From positions 1 through 39,730 of the forward strand of contig JACRFA010000220.1 in assembly GCA_016218065.1 (NCBI GenBank): a stretch of DNA of 39,730 nucleotides. Reading direction: 5' to 3'. The DNA is from Ignavibacteriota bacterium. GTDB taxonomy: Bacteria; Bacteroidota; Ignavibacteria; UBA10030; UBA6906. How positions within the stretch are numbered: position 1 is the first letter of the stretch; every line of letters begins with the position of its first letter. Shown here in pieces: positions 9,038 to 18,959 of this stretch. The translations under genes were made by a program, and so were the position numbers. The notes below the pieces were generated by a model. That model was not told the DNA's origin and did no database searches. It saw nothing but the letters and a program-made list of their open reading frames with translations.

Positions 9038-9066
9038 TTGACATTCCATTGGGATTTCACTATATT
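9038..9066 (+). promoter_or_regulatory. Strong sigma70-like promoter upstream of M23-bactofilin-atp
   Basis: TTGACA at 9038-9043 and TATATT at 9061-9066 are spaced by exactly 17 bases, 30 bases before the M23 peptidase start. No comparable promoter was seen between this point and atpB, so the peptidase, bactofilin and ATP synthase genes may share this transcript, at least in part. Confidence 0.65.
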
Positions 9067-9095
9067 TTCCAGCAATTTTTTTGAGCAGGTGAGTA

Positions 9096-9959
9096 GTGTC
9101 TCTGACGGGGACCCGGCGTAGGAAAAAATCTCGATCATACGAAATTCTCGTCATCCCGCAAGGTGATGGCGCCGGGACGAAGAGCCTGAAAGCCGGAACG
9201 AACCAGTTTGTGCTGTGGGGGACTCTTGCCTTCGTTGCTTTCTTCCTGATTTTCCTCCTCCTGTTTCGATACACACCGCTCGGAACTCTCGCGGGTGTTG
9301 ACCGATTCGGGGATGATAGTCGAAGACAACGAGATGAAGCTACTGCCGCGCGCATCGAATCGCTGGCAGAGGAAATCGGAGTTCTGAAGAGCTACAATCT
9401 TCAGTTGCGCAAGGCTCTCGGCGAGCGATCGGGCGGAGAAGCATCACAGACAGAATCCGCCGAGAAGAAGACCGAGCCGGTCGTTACACACGCAGACGAT
9501 CAATCGCAAACGACGGGCGAGAATTTTTCGCAGCCCGCGTCGACTCGACCCGCGATGAATACTGAAGGACTGAAGGCAACGTTTCCGCTCTTCAATCCTG
9601 TGCAAGGCGCGGTGACGCAGAGATTCGAACCCGACACGAAACACATAGGACTGGATTTCGCGGCGAAAGAAGGTACGCCGGTGTTTGCGGCCGCTCAAGG
9701 TTACATCCTGTTCTCGGGCTGGACGTTTGAGTTTGGCAACATGATCATTCTCTCGCACGGCAGCGGATACGTAACGGTGTACAAGCACAACAGCAGCCTT
9801 CTCAAAGCAACAGGCTCGATGGTGCGTCGCGGCGATCTTATTGCGTTGGTCGGAAAGACGGGCAGCACAAGTAAAGGTCCGCATTTACATTTTGAAGTTT
9901 GGAAGGATGGCGTTCCCCAGGATCCCGAACGGTTTTTGTTGACCGGCAGGGAATCGTAG
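9096..9959 (+). CDS. M23 (LytM-type) peptidase, membrane anchored
   Basis: This 287-residue protein starts at GTG. It has a basic cytosolic N-terminus (GTRRRKKSRSYEI), one transmembrane segment (about residues 42-63, FVLWGTLAFVAFFLIFLLLF), a short coiled coil and a C-terminal LytM domain. Zinc ligands are visible: HIGLD (HxxxD) and HLHFEVW (HxH), with the typical GKTGSTSKGPHLHFEV context. It is predicted to be an active peptidoglycan endopeptidase in the periplasm. A bactofilin gene follows, the common partner of M23 enzymes in cell-shape modules. The upstream TTGACA/TATATT promoter fits this start. Confidence 0.93.
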   Translation: MSLTGTRRRKKSRSYEILVIPQGDGAGTKSLKAGTNQFVLWGTLAFVAFFLIFLLLFRYTPLGTLAGVDRFGDDSRRQRDEATAARIESLAEEIGVLKSYNLQLRKALGERSGGEASQTESAEKKTEPVVTHADDQSQTTGENFSQPASTRPAMNTEGLKATFPLFNPVQGAVTQRFEPDTKHIGLDFAAKEGTPVFAAAQGYILFSGWTFEFGNMIILSHGSGYVTVYKHNSSLLKATGSMVRRGDLIALVGKTGSTSKGPHLHFEVWKDGVPQDPERFLLTGRES

Positions 9960-10001
9960 CGTTTCGGAACGCCGAACTGCATTTGCACAAAGGAATTCAT
10001 C

Positions 10002-10376
10002 GTGGCAGATAAACAGCAACCAACCGGCGAGCTAACGCTCATAGCAGGCAACACCCTGTTCGAAGGGAAGATCAAAACAGAGGGAAGCATTCGTATCGAC
10101 GGCAAGTTCGTCGGCGAAGTGACGGCGAAAGCCAATGCTGCAGTCGGATCATCCGGCACAATCGAAGGCAACCTGTCGGCGCGCAACGTGACCGTTGCCG
10201 GCAAAATTTCCGGCACTGTACAGGCGACCGAGAAACTTGTTCTCGAATCGAAGAGCATTGTGCAGGGCGACATTCGTGCAGCCCGGCTCGTGGTGGATGA
10301 GGGCGCGACATTCGACGGGCGTTGCGATATGAAGCAGGCAGGCTCGCCGGCGCCATCTGCGCCGAAGAAGGAGTAG
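10002..10376 (+). CDS. Bactofilin (polymer-forming cytoskeletal protein)
   Basis: This 124-residue protein starts at GTG, with an AAAGGA Shine-Dalgarno site 8 bases upstream. The core is a right-handed beta-helix of repeated short strands (ITEG-like turns such as KTEGSIRIDGKFVGEVTA and EGNLSARNVTVAGKISG). This is the DUF583/bactofilin family, which forms non-polar filaments at the inner membrane and positions wall enzymes. The short disordered tail (AGSPAPSAPKKE) is typical. Placement directly after an M23 peptidase matches known bactofilin-peptidase pairs in cell-shape control. Confidence 0.93.
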   Translation: MADKQQPTGELTLIAGNTLFEGKIKTEGSIRIDGKFVGEVTAKANAAVGSSGTIEGNLSARNVTVAGKISGTVQATEKLVLESKSIVQGDIRAARLVVDEGATFDGRCDMKQAGSPAPSAPKKE

Positions 10377-10423
10377 AGTGTGAGCATGCCGCATCGATCT
10401 GATACTCTTACGGCGGCGGCGAA

Positions 10424-10672
10424 ATGAATCTCGCGAAAGACTTTGGGCCTTTCCTCACGCTGGGTTTACAACTGGCAATCTCCGTCGTTGCCTTTTTCTT
10501 TCTTGGGTATTGGTTGGATGGAAAGCTCGGCACGTGGCCCTGGCTGACGATCATCGGCGCATTTCTCGGAGCAACGGGCGGGCTGATCAAGTTTCTGCGG
10601 GAAGCAATCGCGCTGGGTCGCAAGGCAGACGCGGAGTTCAAGCAACACGAGAAGAGTTCACGTGAAAGTTGA
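10424..10672 (+). CDS. atpZ: AtpZ/AtpI-family membrane protein
   Basis: This protein of 82 residues has two transmembrane helices (LTLGLQLAISVVAFFFLGYWLD and WLTIIGAFLGATGGLIKFL). It belongs to the AtpZ/putative F0F1-ATPase subunit family, with the characteristic GYWLDGKLGTWP loop and GAFLGATGG helix. In other bacteria AtpZ with AtpI forms a Mg/Ca transporter or aids c-ring assembly. It overlaps the next gene by 11 bases. The position at the head of the atp operon supports the call. Confidence 0.82.
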   Translation: MNLAKDFGPFLTLGLQLAISVVAFFFLGYWLDGKLGTWPWLTIIGAFLGATGGLIKFLREAIALGRKADAEFKQHEKSSRES

Positions 10673-11039
10673 TACACGCTTTCCGATTCAGGTTGGGATA
10701 ACGTTTGCTTTGGGAATTGTCGTTGCTGTCGTGCTCTCGGTTCTGCTGGAAGCCGAAACGGCTATCGCGGCCGCAGTTGTTGGCGCGGTGCTCAGCACAG
10801 TGAATGTCATCGGCGGCTATCTTGCGATCGAGTACTCCATCGGAAAGTCGCAGGAGACGTTTCTCAAAGCTGTGCTGGGCGGGATGGGAATTCGGATGGC
10901 AATACTGCTCGTGGCTGTCGCTGTGTTGATCAGGTACACGTCGCTCCATACGATTGGGCTTGTCAGCTCGTTGCTCGGTTTCTACGTGGTGTATCTTGCG
11001 TTAGAGGTCTTGTACATTCAAAAAAGAGTTTCTCAATAA
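10662..11039 (+). CDS. atpI: AtpI-like ATP synthase accessory membrane protein
   Basis: This protein of 125 residues has four predicted transmembrane helices. It starts at a GTG that overlaps the end of atpZ. It matches the ATP synthase I family in size, topology and position (between atpZ and atpB), although sequence motifs in this family are weak. Family members assist c-ring assembly. The hydrophobic segments include FALGIVVAVVLSVLL, IAAAVVGAVLSTVNVIGGYL, MAILLVAVAVLI and LVSSLLGFYVVYLALEVLYI. Confidence 0.72.
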   Translation: MKVDTRFPIQVGITFALGIVVAVVLSVLLEAETAIAAAVVGAVLSTVNVIGGYLAIEYSIGKSQETFLKAVLGGMGIRMAILLVAVAVLIRYTSLHTIGLVSSLLGFYVVYLALEVLYIQKRVSQ

Positions 11040-11054
11040 AAACAAGAGTCAACG

Positions 11055-11990
11055 TTGAACTTTCTCGCGTTCTTTACATCAGCTGATACGACGCACGTTG
11101 CTGCGGAAAGCGCCCAGCATGCCGCCGCGGCCGGCGAGCACCACGGCGAGATGTCCGTCTCCGAAATGTTCAAGCATCTGTTCGAGCATGTGCAGGATTC
11201 ACGCGAGCTCGAGTTGCCGTTCATTGGTCATGTTCCTCTGCCGCAATTCGCCCCGATAGAGATTGGCGGCGTCTCACTCGATCTCTCCATCACCAAGCAT
11301 GTCGTCTTCCTTTGGTTTTCCGCCGCTCTCTTGATTTTGCTGATGGTGCTCGCTGCGCGGGCAAACAGGAAGAACCGCGTCCCCACAGGGTGGGGCAACC
11401 TCGTCGAAGTGTTCGTGAAGTTTATCCGCGATGAAATCGTCGTGCCGAATATGGGCGAGGCCGGACTGAAGTACATGCCGTATCTCCTCACGACGTTTTT
11501 CTATATTCTCATTATGAATCTGTTTGGACTCGTCCCCTGGGGTTCGTCGGCGACGGGCAACGTGAGCGTCACGGCCGGACTGGCGATTGTCGCGTTCATC
11601 ATGATTCAGTTCTCGGCCATTCGCGCACAAGGCCTCGGGCACTATCTCGCGCATCTGACGGGCGGCGTGCCCGTGTTTCTCTGGCCCATCATGATTCCCA
11701 TCGAAATTCTCGGACTGTTTACCAAACCCTTCGCACTCTGCATTCGTCTCTTCGCCAACATGACGGGCGGCCATCTGGTGATCGTCTCGCTCTTCGGGCT
11801 GATCTTTCTCTTCAAGTCGTACCTGATCGGCGCGGTGACGACGAGCTTTGTTGTCGCAATCAACTTTCTGGAATTGTTCGTCGCATTTTTGCAGGCCTAC
11901 GTCTTCACGATGCTCACCTCCATTTTTATGGGATTGGGCATTCAGGCGGGACACGCGCCACATGATGAACATGCAGAACATTCTCATTGA
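11055..11990 (+). CDS. atpB: F0F1 ATP synthase subunit a
   Basis: This 311-residue membrane subunit forms the proton half-channels against the c-ring. The essential Arg lies in FALCIRLFANMTGGH, and the downstream helix with IPIEILGLFTKPF is also characteristic. The start is TTG at 11055, with no strong Shine-Dalgarno site. The N-terminus is long and His/Ala-rich (THVAAESAQHAAAAGEHHGE), as in Bacteroidota/Chlorobi-type subunit a. A His-rich tail (HAPHDEHAEHSH) is also present. It is followed by atpE. Confidence 0.96.
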   Translation: MNFLAFFTSADTTHVAAESAQHAAAAGEHHGEMSVSEMFKHLFEHVQDSRELELPFIGHVPLPQFAPIEIGGVSLDLSITKHVVFLWFSAALLILLMVLAARANRKNRVPTGWGNLVEVFVKFIRDEIVVPNMGEAGLKYMPYLLTTFFYILIMNLFGLVPWGSSATGNVSVTAGLAIVAFIMIQFSAIRAQGLGHYLAHLTGGVPVFLWPIMIPIEILGLFTKPFALCIRLFANMTGGHLVIVSLFGLIFLFKSYLIGAVTTSFVVAINFLELFVAFLQAYVFTMLTSIFMGLGIQAGHAPHDEHAEHSH

Positions 11991-12040
11991 ACTCGAATCT
12001 ATCGAAACCACTCACTATCTAAACATCTAGGAGAAACACC

Positions 12041-12271
12041 ATGGAACACCTTGGTTGGGCATATCTGGCAGCAGGAATCGGAGCAGCTCTTACAATCATC
12101 GGCGCCGGTATGGGTATCGGCAAGCTTGCCGCCGCGGCAATGGAAGCAAGCGGTCGCCAGCCGGAAGCAGCCGGAGCAATCCGAACATCGATGATCATTG
12201 CTGCAGCCCTTATTGAAGGTGCAACGTTCTTTTCACTCGTGATCTGCATTCTTCTCGCACTGAAGTCATAA
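12041..12271 (+). CDS. atpE: F0F1 ATP synthase subunit c
   Basis: This 76-residue hairpin of two helices joined by a polar loop (ASGRQPEA) forms the rotor ring. The ion-binding Glu is in AALIEGATFF. The Gln and the Glu-Ser-Thr pattern typical of sodium-type c subunits are absent (first helix GAGMGIGKL), so proton coupling is inferred. A Shine-Dalgarno site (AGGAGAAACACC) precedes the ATG. The gene sits between atpB and atpF as usual. Confidence 0.97.
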   Translation: MEHLGWAYLAAGIGAALTIIGAGMGIGKLAAAAMEASGRQPEAAGAIRTSMIIAAALIEGATFFSLVICILLALKS

Positions 12272-12289
12272 TCCTTTAAAGGATTCATC

Positions 12290-12775
12290 ATGTTAGAAAT
12301 CAATCCGGGATTAATATTCTGGACGATCATCACGTTCATTGCCGTGCTGGCGATTCTCAAGAAGGTCGCGTGGAAGCCGCTGTTGACCGCATTAACGTCG
12401 CGTGAAGAGCAGATTCGGACAGCGTTGCAGCAGGCTGAACACGCGCAGACGGAAGCGATGAAGCTCCTCGAAGAAAACAAGCGACACCTTGCACAGGCTG
12501 ATGCGCATGCCCAGCAGGCGATGCGCGAAGGCCGCGAGATGGGCGAGCGACTGCGCGTCGAGATTGTCGAGAAGGCCAACGCGAATGCGCGGGCAATGGT
12601 CGAGCAAGCGAAGGATGAGATTCGCCGCGAGCGCGATGCGGCGCTGACTCAACTGCGCGGCGAAGTGGCCGACCTGGCTGTGATCGCCGCCGGCAAAATC
12701 ATCGACGCGAATCTCGACGTCAACAAGCATCGCCAGCTGGTGGACAACGTGATCAACGAAATCAGACCGAGCTGA
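12290..12775 (+). CDS. atpF: F0F1 ATP synthase subunit b
   Basis: This 161-residue peripheral stalk subunit has one N-terminal transmembrane helix (LIFWTIITFIAVLAILKKVAW) and a long charged helix rich in Ala, Glu and Arg for dimerisation. Length is normal. The sequence near the membrane (LEINPGLIFWTIITF) is typical of b subunits. It ends 2 bases before atpH, with which it is presumably translated in tandem. Confidence 0.95.
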   Translation: MLEINPGLIFWTIITFIAVLAILKKVAWKPLLTALTSREEQIRTALQQAEHAQTEAMKLLEENKRHLAQADAHAQQAMREGREMGERLRVEIVEKANANARAMVEQAKDEIRRERDAALTQLRGEVADLAVIAAGKIIDANLDVNKHRQLVDNVINEIRPS

Positions 12776-12777
12776 CG

Positions 12778-13230
12778 ATGAAGAACACGCGTCTTGCACG
12801 CCGATACGCACAGGCGGTGATGATTGCCGCCGAAGCCTCGAAAGCGATTGACTCAGTCGCAAACGATCTTGATGTGATCAAGCGGGCGTACGAATCGTCG
12901 CGCGATCTCCGGCGCTTTACCGAAAGCCCCATCATTTCGGTCGAGAAGAAGCGCCTGGTTTTTCGCGAACTGTTCTCGCGGCAGGTCACGCCCTTGACGA
13001 TGTCGTTTCTGGAGCTGATCACCGAGAAGCAACGTGAGTCCTCTCTTCTCGAAATCATTGAACAGTATCACGCTCTTCGCGACGCTGCGTACGGCATCAT
13101 CAACATCGATGTCGCGTCGGCAGTGGAGATTTCATCTGACCAAGAAAAAAATCTCTCGCAGAAGCTTGAGCAACACACCAGAAAGAAAGTCCGCGTCCGC
13201 TTTTCACTCGACAAGGCGCTGAAGGGCTGA
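12778..13230 (+). CDS. atpH: F0F1 ATP synthase subunit delta, truncated by in-frame TGA
   Basis: Delta joins the F1 crown to the b stalk. The N-terminal helical domain (RLARRYAQAVMIAAEASKAI) and much of the C-terminal domain (REQKARFSLD-type region) are present, but the frame stops at TGA after KALKG (13228-13230), giving 150 residues where about 175-185 is usual. In the same frame the next codons read LVVKIGDTVLDSSIKRQLEL, the conserved delta C-terminus, and end at TAG 13324-13326. A single GGA to TGA change would explain this. TGA is an ordinary stop in other genes here, so recoding is unlikely. It may be a sequencing error, a recent mutation or a tolerated truncation. Confidence 0.88.
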   Translation: MKNTRLARRYAQAVMIAAEASKAIDSVANDLDVIKRAYESSRDLRRFTESPIISVEKKRLVFRELFSRQVTPLTMSFLELITEKQRESSLLEIIEQYHALRDAAYGIINIDVASAVEISSDQEKNLSQKLEQHTRKKVRVRFSLDKALKG

Positions 13231-13326
13231 CTCGTGGTGAAGATCGGCGACACGGTGTTGGATTCGAGCATCAAGCGGCAACTGGAGTTGATGCGCGAGC
13301 AATTCGCCCACGGGCATTTGAATTAG
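13231..13326 (+). other. In-frame continuation of atpH beyond the TGA
   Basis: These 31 codons plus TAG match the delta-subunit C-terminal strand and helix (VVKIGDTVLD). They start with CTC then two GTG codons, so reinitiation is conceivable but no Shine-Dalgarno site is seen. No frameshift is needed to join them to the main atpH frame. Confidence 0.8.
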
Positions 13327-13368
13327 GGAAACTCTGGATTTCATCATAGAATTACGAAGGCAAACAGC

Positions 13369-14924
<1,556 letters not shown>

Positions 14925-14925
<1 letters not shown>

Positions 14926-15806
14926 TGGCAACGTTACGCGAATTGCGCGGGCGCATTTCGGGCGTCAAGAAAACTCAGAAGATCACGAAGGCGATGAAGA
15001 TGGTCGCCGCAGCGAAACTACGCCGCGCGCAGGCCAACATGATTCAGGCCCGCCCGTACGCGGCAAAGATCAAAGCGCTGCTGCAGCATCTTTCTCTCGG
15101 CACGGACATGACGCAGAATTCGTTGTTCCAGGTCCGACCGGTCAACGCCGTTGCGGTTGTCGTCGTCACAGCCGATCGCGGCTTCTGTGGCGCGTTCAAT
15201 AACAATCTTGTGAAAGCAGCCGAAAAACATATTCTCACCAGCCACAAACCGCTGCTTGACCAAGGCAAGGTGAAAATCTTCGCCGTCGGGAAGAAGGGTT
15301 TTGACTACTTCAACAAGCGCGGCTACTCTCTCGCGGGCAAGTACATCGGCGTGTATAACAACCTCATCTTCAGCGAAGCGCAGACGATCGTGCGCGATGT
15401 GTTGAGCGGCTACGAGAAGGGCGAGTACGATCAGGTCGAGATCATTTCCAATGAGTTCAAGAGCGTCGCGCAATCGAAAATATCGCTCGAACAGTTTCTG
15501 CCGATTGCGCCGCTTGCCTTCGACTCAACGCAGCACAAATCCGTTGACTACATCTACGAGCCATCTCCCGCAGACATTCTGAAGGCGCTCGTGCCGAAGC
15601 ATTTGAATTTTGTCGTGTGGAAAGTTTTGCTGGAGAGCAACGCATCGGAGCAAGGCGCCCGCATGGCGGCAATGGAGAATGCAACGACAAACGCAAACGA
15701 GCTGATCAATACACTTCAGCTTTCGTACAACAAAGCCCGCCAGGCCTCGATTACGAGTGAGCTGCTTGAGATTGTTGGAGGAGCGGAAGCGTTGCAAAAG
15801 GGGTAG
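14925..15806 (+). CDS. atpG: F0F1 ATP synthase subunit gamma
   Basis: This 293-residue central shaft has the usual N-terminal helix (RGRISGVKKTQKITKAMKMVAAAKLRRAQ) and the conserved C-terminal helix (MAAMENATTNANELINTLQLSYNKARQASITSELLEI, abbreviated). The Rossmann-like middle domain has VVVTADRGFCGAFNNN. It is the last atp gene here: a strong terminator follows, so atpD and atpC must lie elsewhere, as in other Chlorobi/Bacteroidota-type genomes. Confidence 0.97.
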
Positions 15807-15842
15807 GAGAGCGTGTGAGTATGTATAGAGGTTGAGGTCGAG

Positions 15843-15877
15843 AAGCGCCGTTACAATCTGGTTGACGGCGCTTTTTT
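15843..15877 (+). terminator. Rho-independent terminator of the atp operon
   Basis: AAGCGCCGT (15843-15851) pairs perfectly with ACGGCGCTT (15865-15873) around a 13-base loop, and six T residues span the base of the stem and the following bases. It lies 37 bases past the atpG stop. Confidence 0.9.
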
Positions 15878-15922
15878 CATGTCCGAACAAATAGGAAAAT
15901 TTTGGGGGATGCGCAAACACCC

Positions 15923-15952
15923 TTGACTTCCCCCGAGTTACCTTAGTATATT
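15923..15952 (+). promoter_or_regulatory. Sigma70-like promoter for the AraC-type gene
   Basis: TTGACT (15923-15928) and TATATT (15947-15952) are spaced by 18 bases. The predicted start of transcription is about 80 bases before the ATG at 16042. Confidence 0.55.
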
Positions 15953-16041
15953 CATCACGCGAATTCCCACGTTAGCGATGTTGTTTGACTTGCCGATCAG
16001 TTTCCAAAGCAGCGAAAACCCTGAGGTGGAGGAGTTTGGGT

Positions 16042-16461
16042 ATGATGGATCGTTTCGCTCAAGACCGATGGCTCGACAACAATCTGCTGAGCATTAAAGA
16101 GCAACTTGCCTCTGTTCATCCGCAAAACCGCGAGGTTGACAAGATTCTGACGACAATCCACACGCACCTCTTCGAGGAGGGCCTGAATGTCGTTAGGGTA
16201 AAGGAGCTAAGCGGAATCAGAACCAATAACATCTCCTGCCGATTCAAACGTCTCACCGGATTGGGGATCCATCACTACATCGAAAACAAACGCCTCGAGA
16301 CGGCAAAACTCCTTCTCACGCACACCAAAATTACCGTTGGCGACATTTCGTTCAAGCTCGGCTATTCCTATCAGGAGTCGTTCACGCGCGCCTTTAAGCG
16401 CGTCATCGGACACAGTCCCGCCAGATTTCGGGAGATAAGCTCCACGAAGAGTAATTGTTAA
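16042..16461 (+). CDS. Stand-alone AraC/XylS-type DNA-binding protein
   Basis: The start at 16042 is chosen over the ORF-track 15985 because a GGAGG-type Shine-Dalgarno site (GAGGTGGAGGAG) lies just upstream. The 139-residue product is essentially one AraC-type domain with two helix-turn-helix motifs: LFEEGLNVVRVKELSGIRTNN-ISCRFKRLTG, then ITVGDISFKLGYSYQESFTRAFKR, and the terminal GHSPARFRE. The short N-terminus (about 35 residues) has no visible ligand-binding domain. It may control the metalloprotease gene downstream; this is inferred from position only. Confidence 0.88.
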   Translation: MMDRFAQDRWLDNNLLSIKEQLASVHPQNREVDKILTTIHTHLFEEGLNVVRVKELSGIRTNNISCRFKRLTGLGIHHYIENKRLETAKLLLTHTKITVGDISFKLGYSYQESFTRAFKRVIGHSPARFREISSTKSNC

Positions 16462-16798
16462 GATGATTCGTCAATAGGATCGGGAGAGCTTCGAGTATAT
16501 TTCCCGTTACCTTTTGACGTTGAGTATGGAGAGCGGCAGGTGGGCTGCCGAGGCCCGGTTTCCATGGGCAACTCCATGCGACGCATTTTTCCTTATCCTT
16601 TCTTCTCTTGTTGATGTGGGGACGACTCCTGCAATCTAAGCACGCCCGCAAAGGAGGTGGTGTGGAGGACGAAACATCCGATCTGACTTTTAGCTGATAC
16701 AACCCAGTCTCCGGCGCGGTGGGTCGCGGCTCATTTCCGTGCGATCATCCGCGTTGCTCTCGAAATCCATCAAAATCATTAAACAGAGGGAGGTTACC
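16462..16798 (+). other. 337-base leader without a recognised gene
   Basis: This gap precedes the metalloprotease. It holds small hairpins (GGCAG/CTGCC at 16535-16549; GCCC/GGGC nearby), a TATATT at 16496 without a good -35, and a perfect AAGGAGGT Shine-Dalgarno site at 16651-16658 followed by GTG (16662) and an 11-codon ORF ending at TGA. A 27-codon ORF starts at ATG 16614 in the same frame and includes it (MWGRLLQSKHARKGGG...). I do not recognise a known riboswitch. The metalloprotease has its own site (GGGAGG) at the end of this stretch. Confidence 0.45.
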
Positions 16799-18904
16799 AT
16801 GGCTCAGAAAGATCCAACACTTGCAGTGGATTACGCCAGAGAGTTCTCGATCACGGAACGCTCTGTTGAAGAGACGGCGGCAATAGAGTCGGTGCGTGAA
16901 GAATTCCAGGAGGAGCCTGAACAAATCGAGATGGAAGCAACTCAGGCGCCGGCGAAAGCAGCGCCGCCGATTCCGACTCCAATTCCAATACCCATTCCCA
17001 TTCCGATTCCTGTTCGCACGGTCAGCGGCAGGTATCGGGGAACGGCGGGCGTGTATCAACTCGAGCTACGCGTCGATGTTGATCGCACCCGGCCATTGAA
17101 GAAGATCAGCGGCGACTTCTATCAAACCATCGGTGGAACGACAACGTACTTCGGGTCGTGGGTTGTCAACTCGCCGGCGGTGACCGCAACAACGACGAAG
17201 ATCACCATCAAAGGCGCAACGAGCGGAACATTTGCGACAGGCGCACCGATTGTACAGGTGAGCATCATGCGGCGTTCGGCAATTCTTCCGCCGGCCCCGG
17301 CCATCGTGCAATTCTTTACAACCGGAGGCTCGCCCGGTGCGATGTATCTGTGCACATTCGAATCGACGTTGTTCCGTCGAATTCGCATCGAAACGGATCG
17401 CGCATCCGACGTGACCACTCCGATCTTCACGAACTACAATACGGGATCGTTGCCGTCAGGAGGTCCGGCTCGCAATCTGAATGTCGTGAGCGCGTATGCA
17501 GAAGCGGGCATCGAAATGATCCCGACAACGGGGAGCAACGTCATCAACATCGCCGAAGCGGGAACGAACGCCCGATGGAGCAATGCCGAATTGCACAATG
17601 CAATGATGAGGAACTTCACGTTGTGGCGAGATCAACCGCAATGGGCGGTGTGGCAATTCGTTGCCCAACTTCACGACATGGGATCGGGTCTCTACGGAAT
17701 CATGTTCGACCAAGCGGGGAAACAACGACAGGGATGCGCCGTGTTCCACGCGGGCATTGGCGGCACGACCGCCGACAAGCTCCGGCTTCAACTCTACACG
17801 TACGTGCATGAGTTGGGTCATTGCTTCAACTTGCTGCATTCATGGCAGAAGTCGTATGCCGTGCCTCCGTCACCGAATCGTCCGCTGGCTCTCTCGTGGA
17901 TGAACTATCCGTGGTATTATCCCAGCGGAGGGGCGGGCGCATTCTGGAGCAACTTCCCGTTCCAATTCGATGCCGAAGAATTGATGCATCTCCGTCACGG
18001 CTTCCGCAACAAAGTGATCATGGGAGGCAACAACTTCACCGTCGGCTCGGCGCTGGGTCGCGACATTATGGCCGATCCGTTGCGTGATGACTCGCAGTTG
18101 TCATTCAACATCACCACCCATCAGAAATCGTTCGCTCTCGGCGAGCCGGTTGTGCTGCAACTGACATTGGGCACGACGGATGCGCGTTCACACAATGTGC
18201 ATACCTGGCTCCATCCCAACTACGGACTCACCAAAGTCGCAATTCAAAAGCCGGATGGCAAGGTGATTACGTACGAGCCGCTGATCGACCATCTTGTTGG
18301 TTTGCAGGAGCGAGTGATTGGTCGTGATGCGTTGGTGCAGGATAGCGCGTATATTGGATACGGAAAGGACGGATTCTACTTCGACCTGCCGGGCTACTAT
18401 CGCATCAGAGCAGCGTATGCTGCACTGGATGGCTCGGAGGTTCTGTCGGAGATGATCACCGTCCGTGTGCGCTACCCGGTTACGGCGCAGGATGAGGAGC
18501 TGGCCGATATGTTCATGGGCGAGGATCAAGGCGCGCTGCTGTACTTGCTCGGGTCCGATAGCGAGTTCCTGAGCAACGGCAACGCGGTGTTCGATGAAGT
18601 GCTGGCGAAGCATCCGAAGCATCCGCTCACGAATTACGTTCGGCTGCTCAAGGGCGTGAATGCGAGCCGTGACTTCAAGAACATTGTCGATCCGAAAGAA
18701 GGCCAGGTGATCGTTCGTCGCGCATCGCTGGATGAAAGCGCAAAACTCCTGACCGCCGTTGCAGATACCGGCATCGTCGATCCGGTTTCCGTCCGCATGA
18801 GTCTCTCGAAGCTGGCGGAGGCGCAAAGCTCGCACGGCGATGACGAGTCCGCTGCAAAGACGTTCAGCAAACTTTCGTCCATCGGGTTGCGGACAAAGCC
18901 GTGA
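16799..18904 (+). CDS. Zincin (metzincin-like) metalloprotease, non-secreted
   Basis: The start at ATG 16799 (701 residues) is preferred to the ORF-track GTG at 16739 because GGGAGG lies 6-7 bases before it. No signal peptide is visible. An acidic N-terminal segment (EEFQEEPEQIEME) leads to a Pro-Ile repeat linker (PIPTPIPIPIPIPIPV). The protease domain has HELGHCFNLLH (zinc His337, His341, His347; Glu338) and a Met-turn-like SWMNYP (Met368), then FDAEELMHLRHGF. A beta-sandwich-like region follows (about 430-600) and a helical TPR-like C-terminus. Function unknown. A small beta protein gene follows and an AraC-type gene precedes it. Confidence 0.8.
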   Translation: MAQKDPTLAVDYAREFSITERSVEETAAIESVREEFQEEPEQIEMEATQAPAKAAPPIPTPIPIPIPIPIPVRTVSGRYRGTAGVYQLELRVDVDRTRPLKKISGDFYQTIGGTTTYFGSWVVNSPAVTATTTKITIKGATSGTFATGAPIVQVSIMRRSAILPPAPAIVQFFTTGGSPGAMYLCTFESTLFRRIRIETDRASDVTTPIFTNYNTGSLPSGGPARNLNVVSAYAEAGIEMIPTTGSNVINIAEAGTNARWSNAELHNAMMRNFTLWRDQPQWAVWQFVAQLHDMGSGLYGIMFDQAGKQRQGCAVFHAGIGGTTADKLRLQLYTYVHELGHCFNLLHSWQKSYAVPPSPNRPLALSWMNYPWYYPSGGAGAFWSNFPFQFDAEELMHLRHGFRNKVIMGGNNFTVGSALGRDIMADPLRDDSQLSFNITTHQKSFALGEPVVLQLTLGTTDARSHNVHTWLHPNYGLTKVAIQKPDGKVITYEPLIDHLVGLQERVIGRDALVQDSAYIGYGKDGFYFDLPGYYRIRAAYAALDGSEVLSEMITVRVRYPVTAQDEELADMFMGEDQGALLYLLGSDSEFLSNGNAVFDEVLAKHPKHPLTNYVRLLKGVNASRDFKNIVDPKEGQVIVRRASLDESAKLLTAVADTGIVDPVSVRMSLSKLAEAQSSHGDDESAAKTFSKLSSIGLRTKP

Positions 18905-18959
18905 TGTGAGAAGCCACTCATGGCGGTCGGTTGACATCAAAACGCCACGCGTCTTTCGT

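Noticed and set aside
12041-12271. Sodium-coupled ATP synthase
   Set aside because: The c subunit lacks the Gln and the Glu-Ser-Thr pattern of sodium-type rings.
13228-13230. TGA recoded as glycine (as in some candidate phyla) in atpH
   Set aside because: Many genes here end at TGA in the expected place (for example rsmH, murE, mraZ, ftsQ and the toast-rack gene), and no other conserved gene has internal TGA.
16500-16680. A known riboswitch before the zincin gene
   Set aside because: GGGCAACTCC and GACGCA recall parts of c-di-GMP or glycine aptamers, but the remaining conserved elements are missing.
16969-17016. Short tandem repeats as a CRISPR or satellite
   Set aside because: They are codons for the Pro-Ile linker of the zincin, in frame and without spacers.
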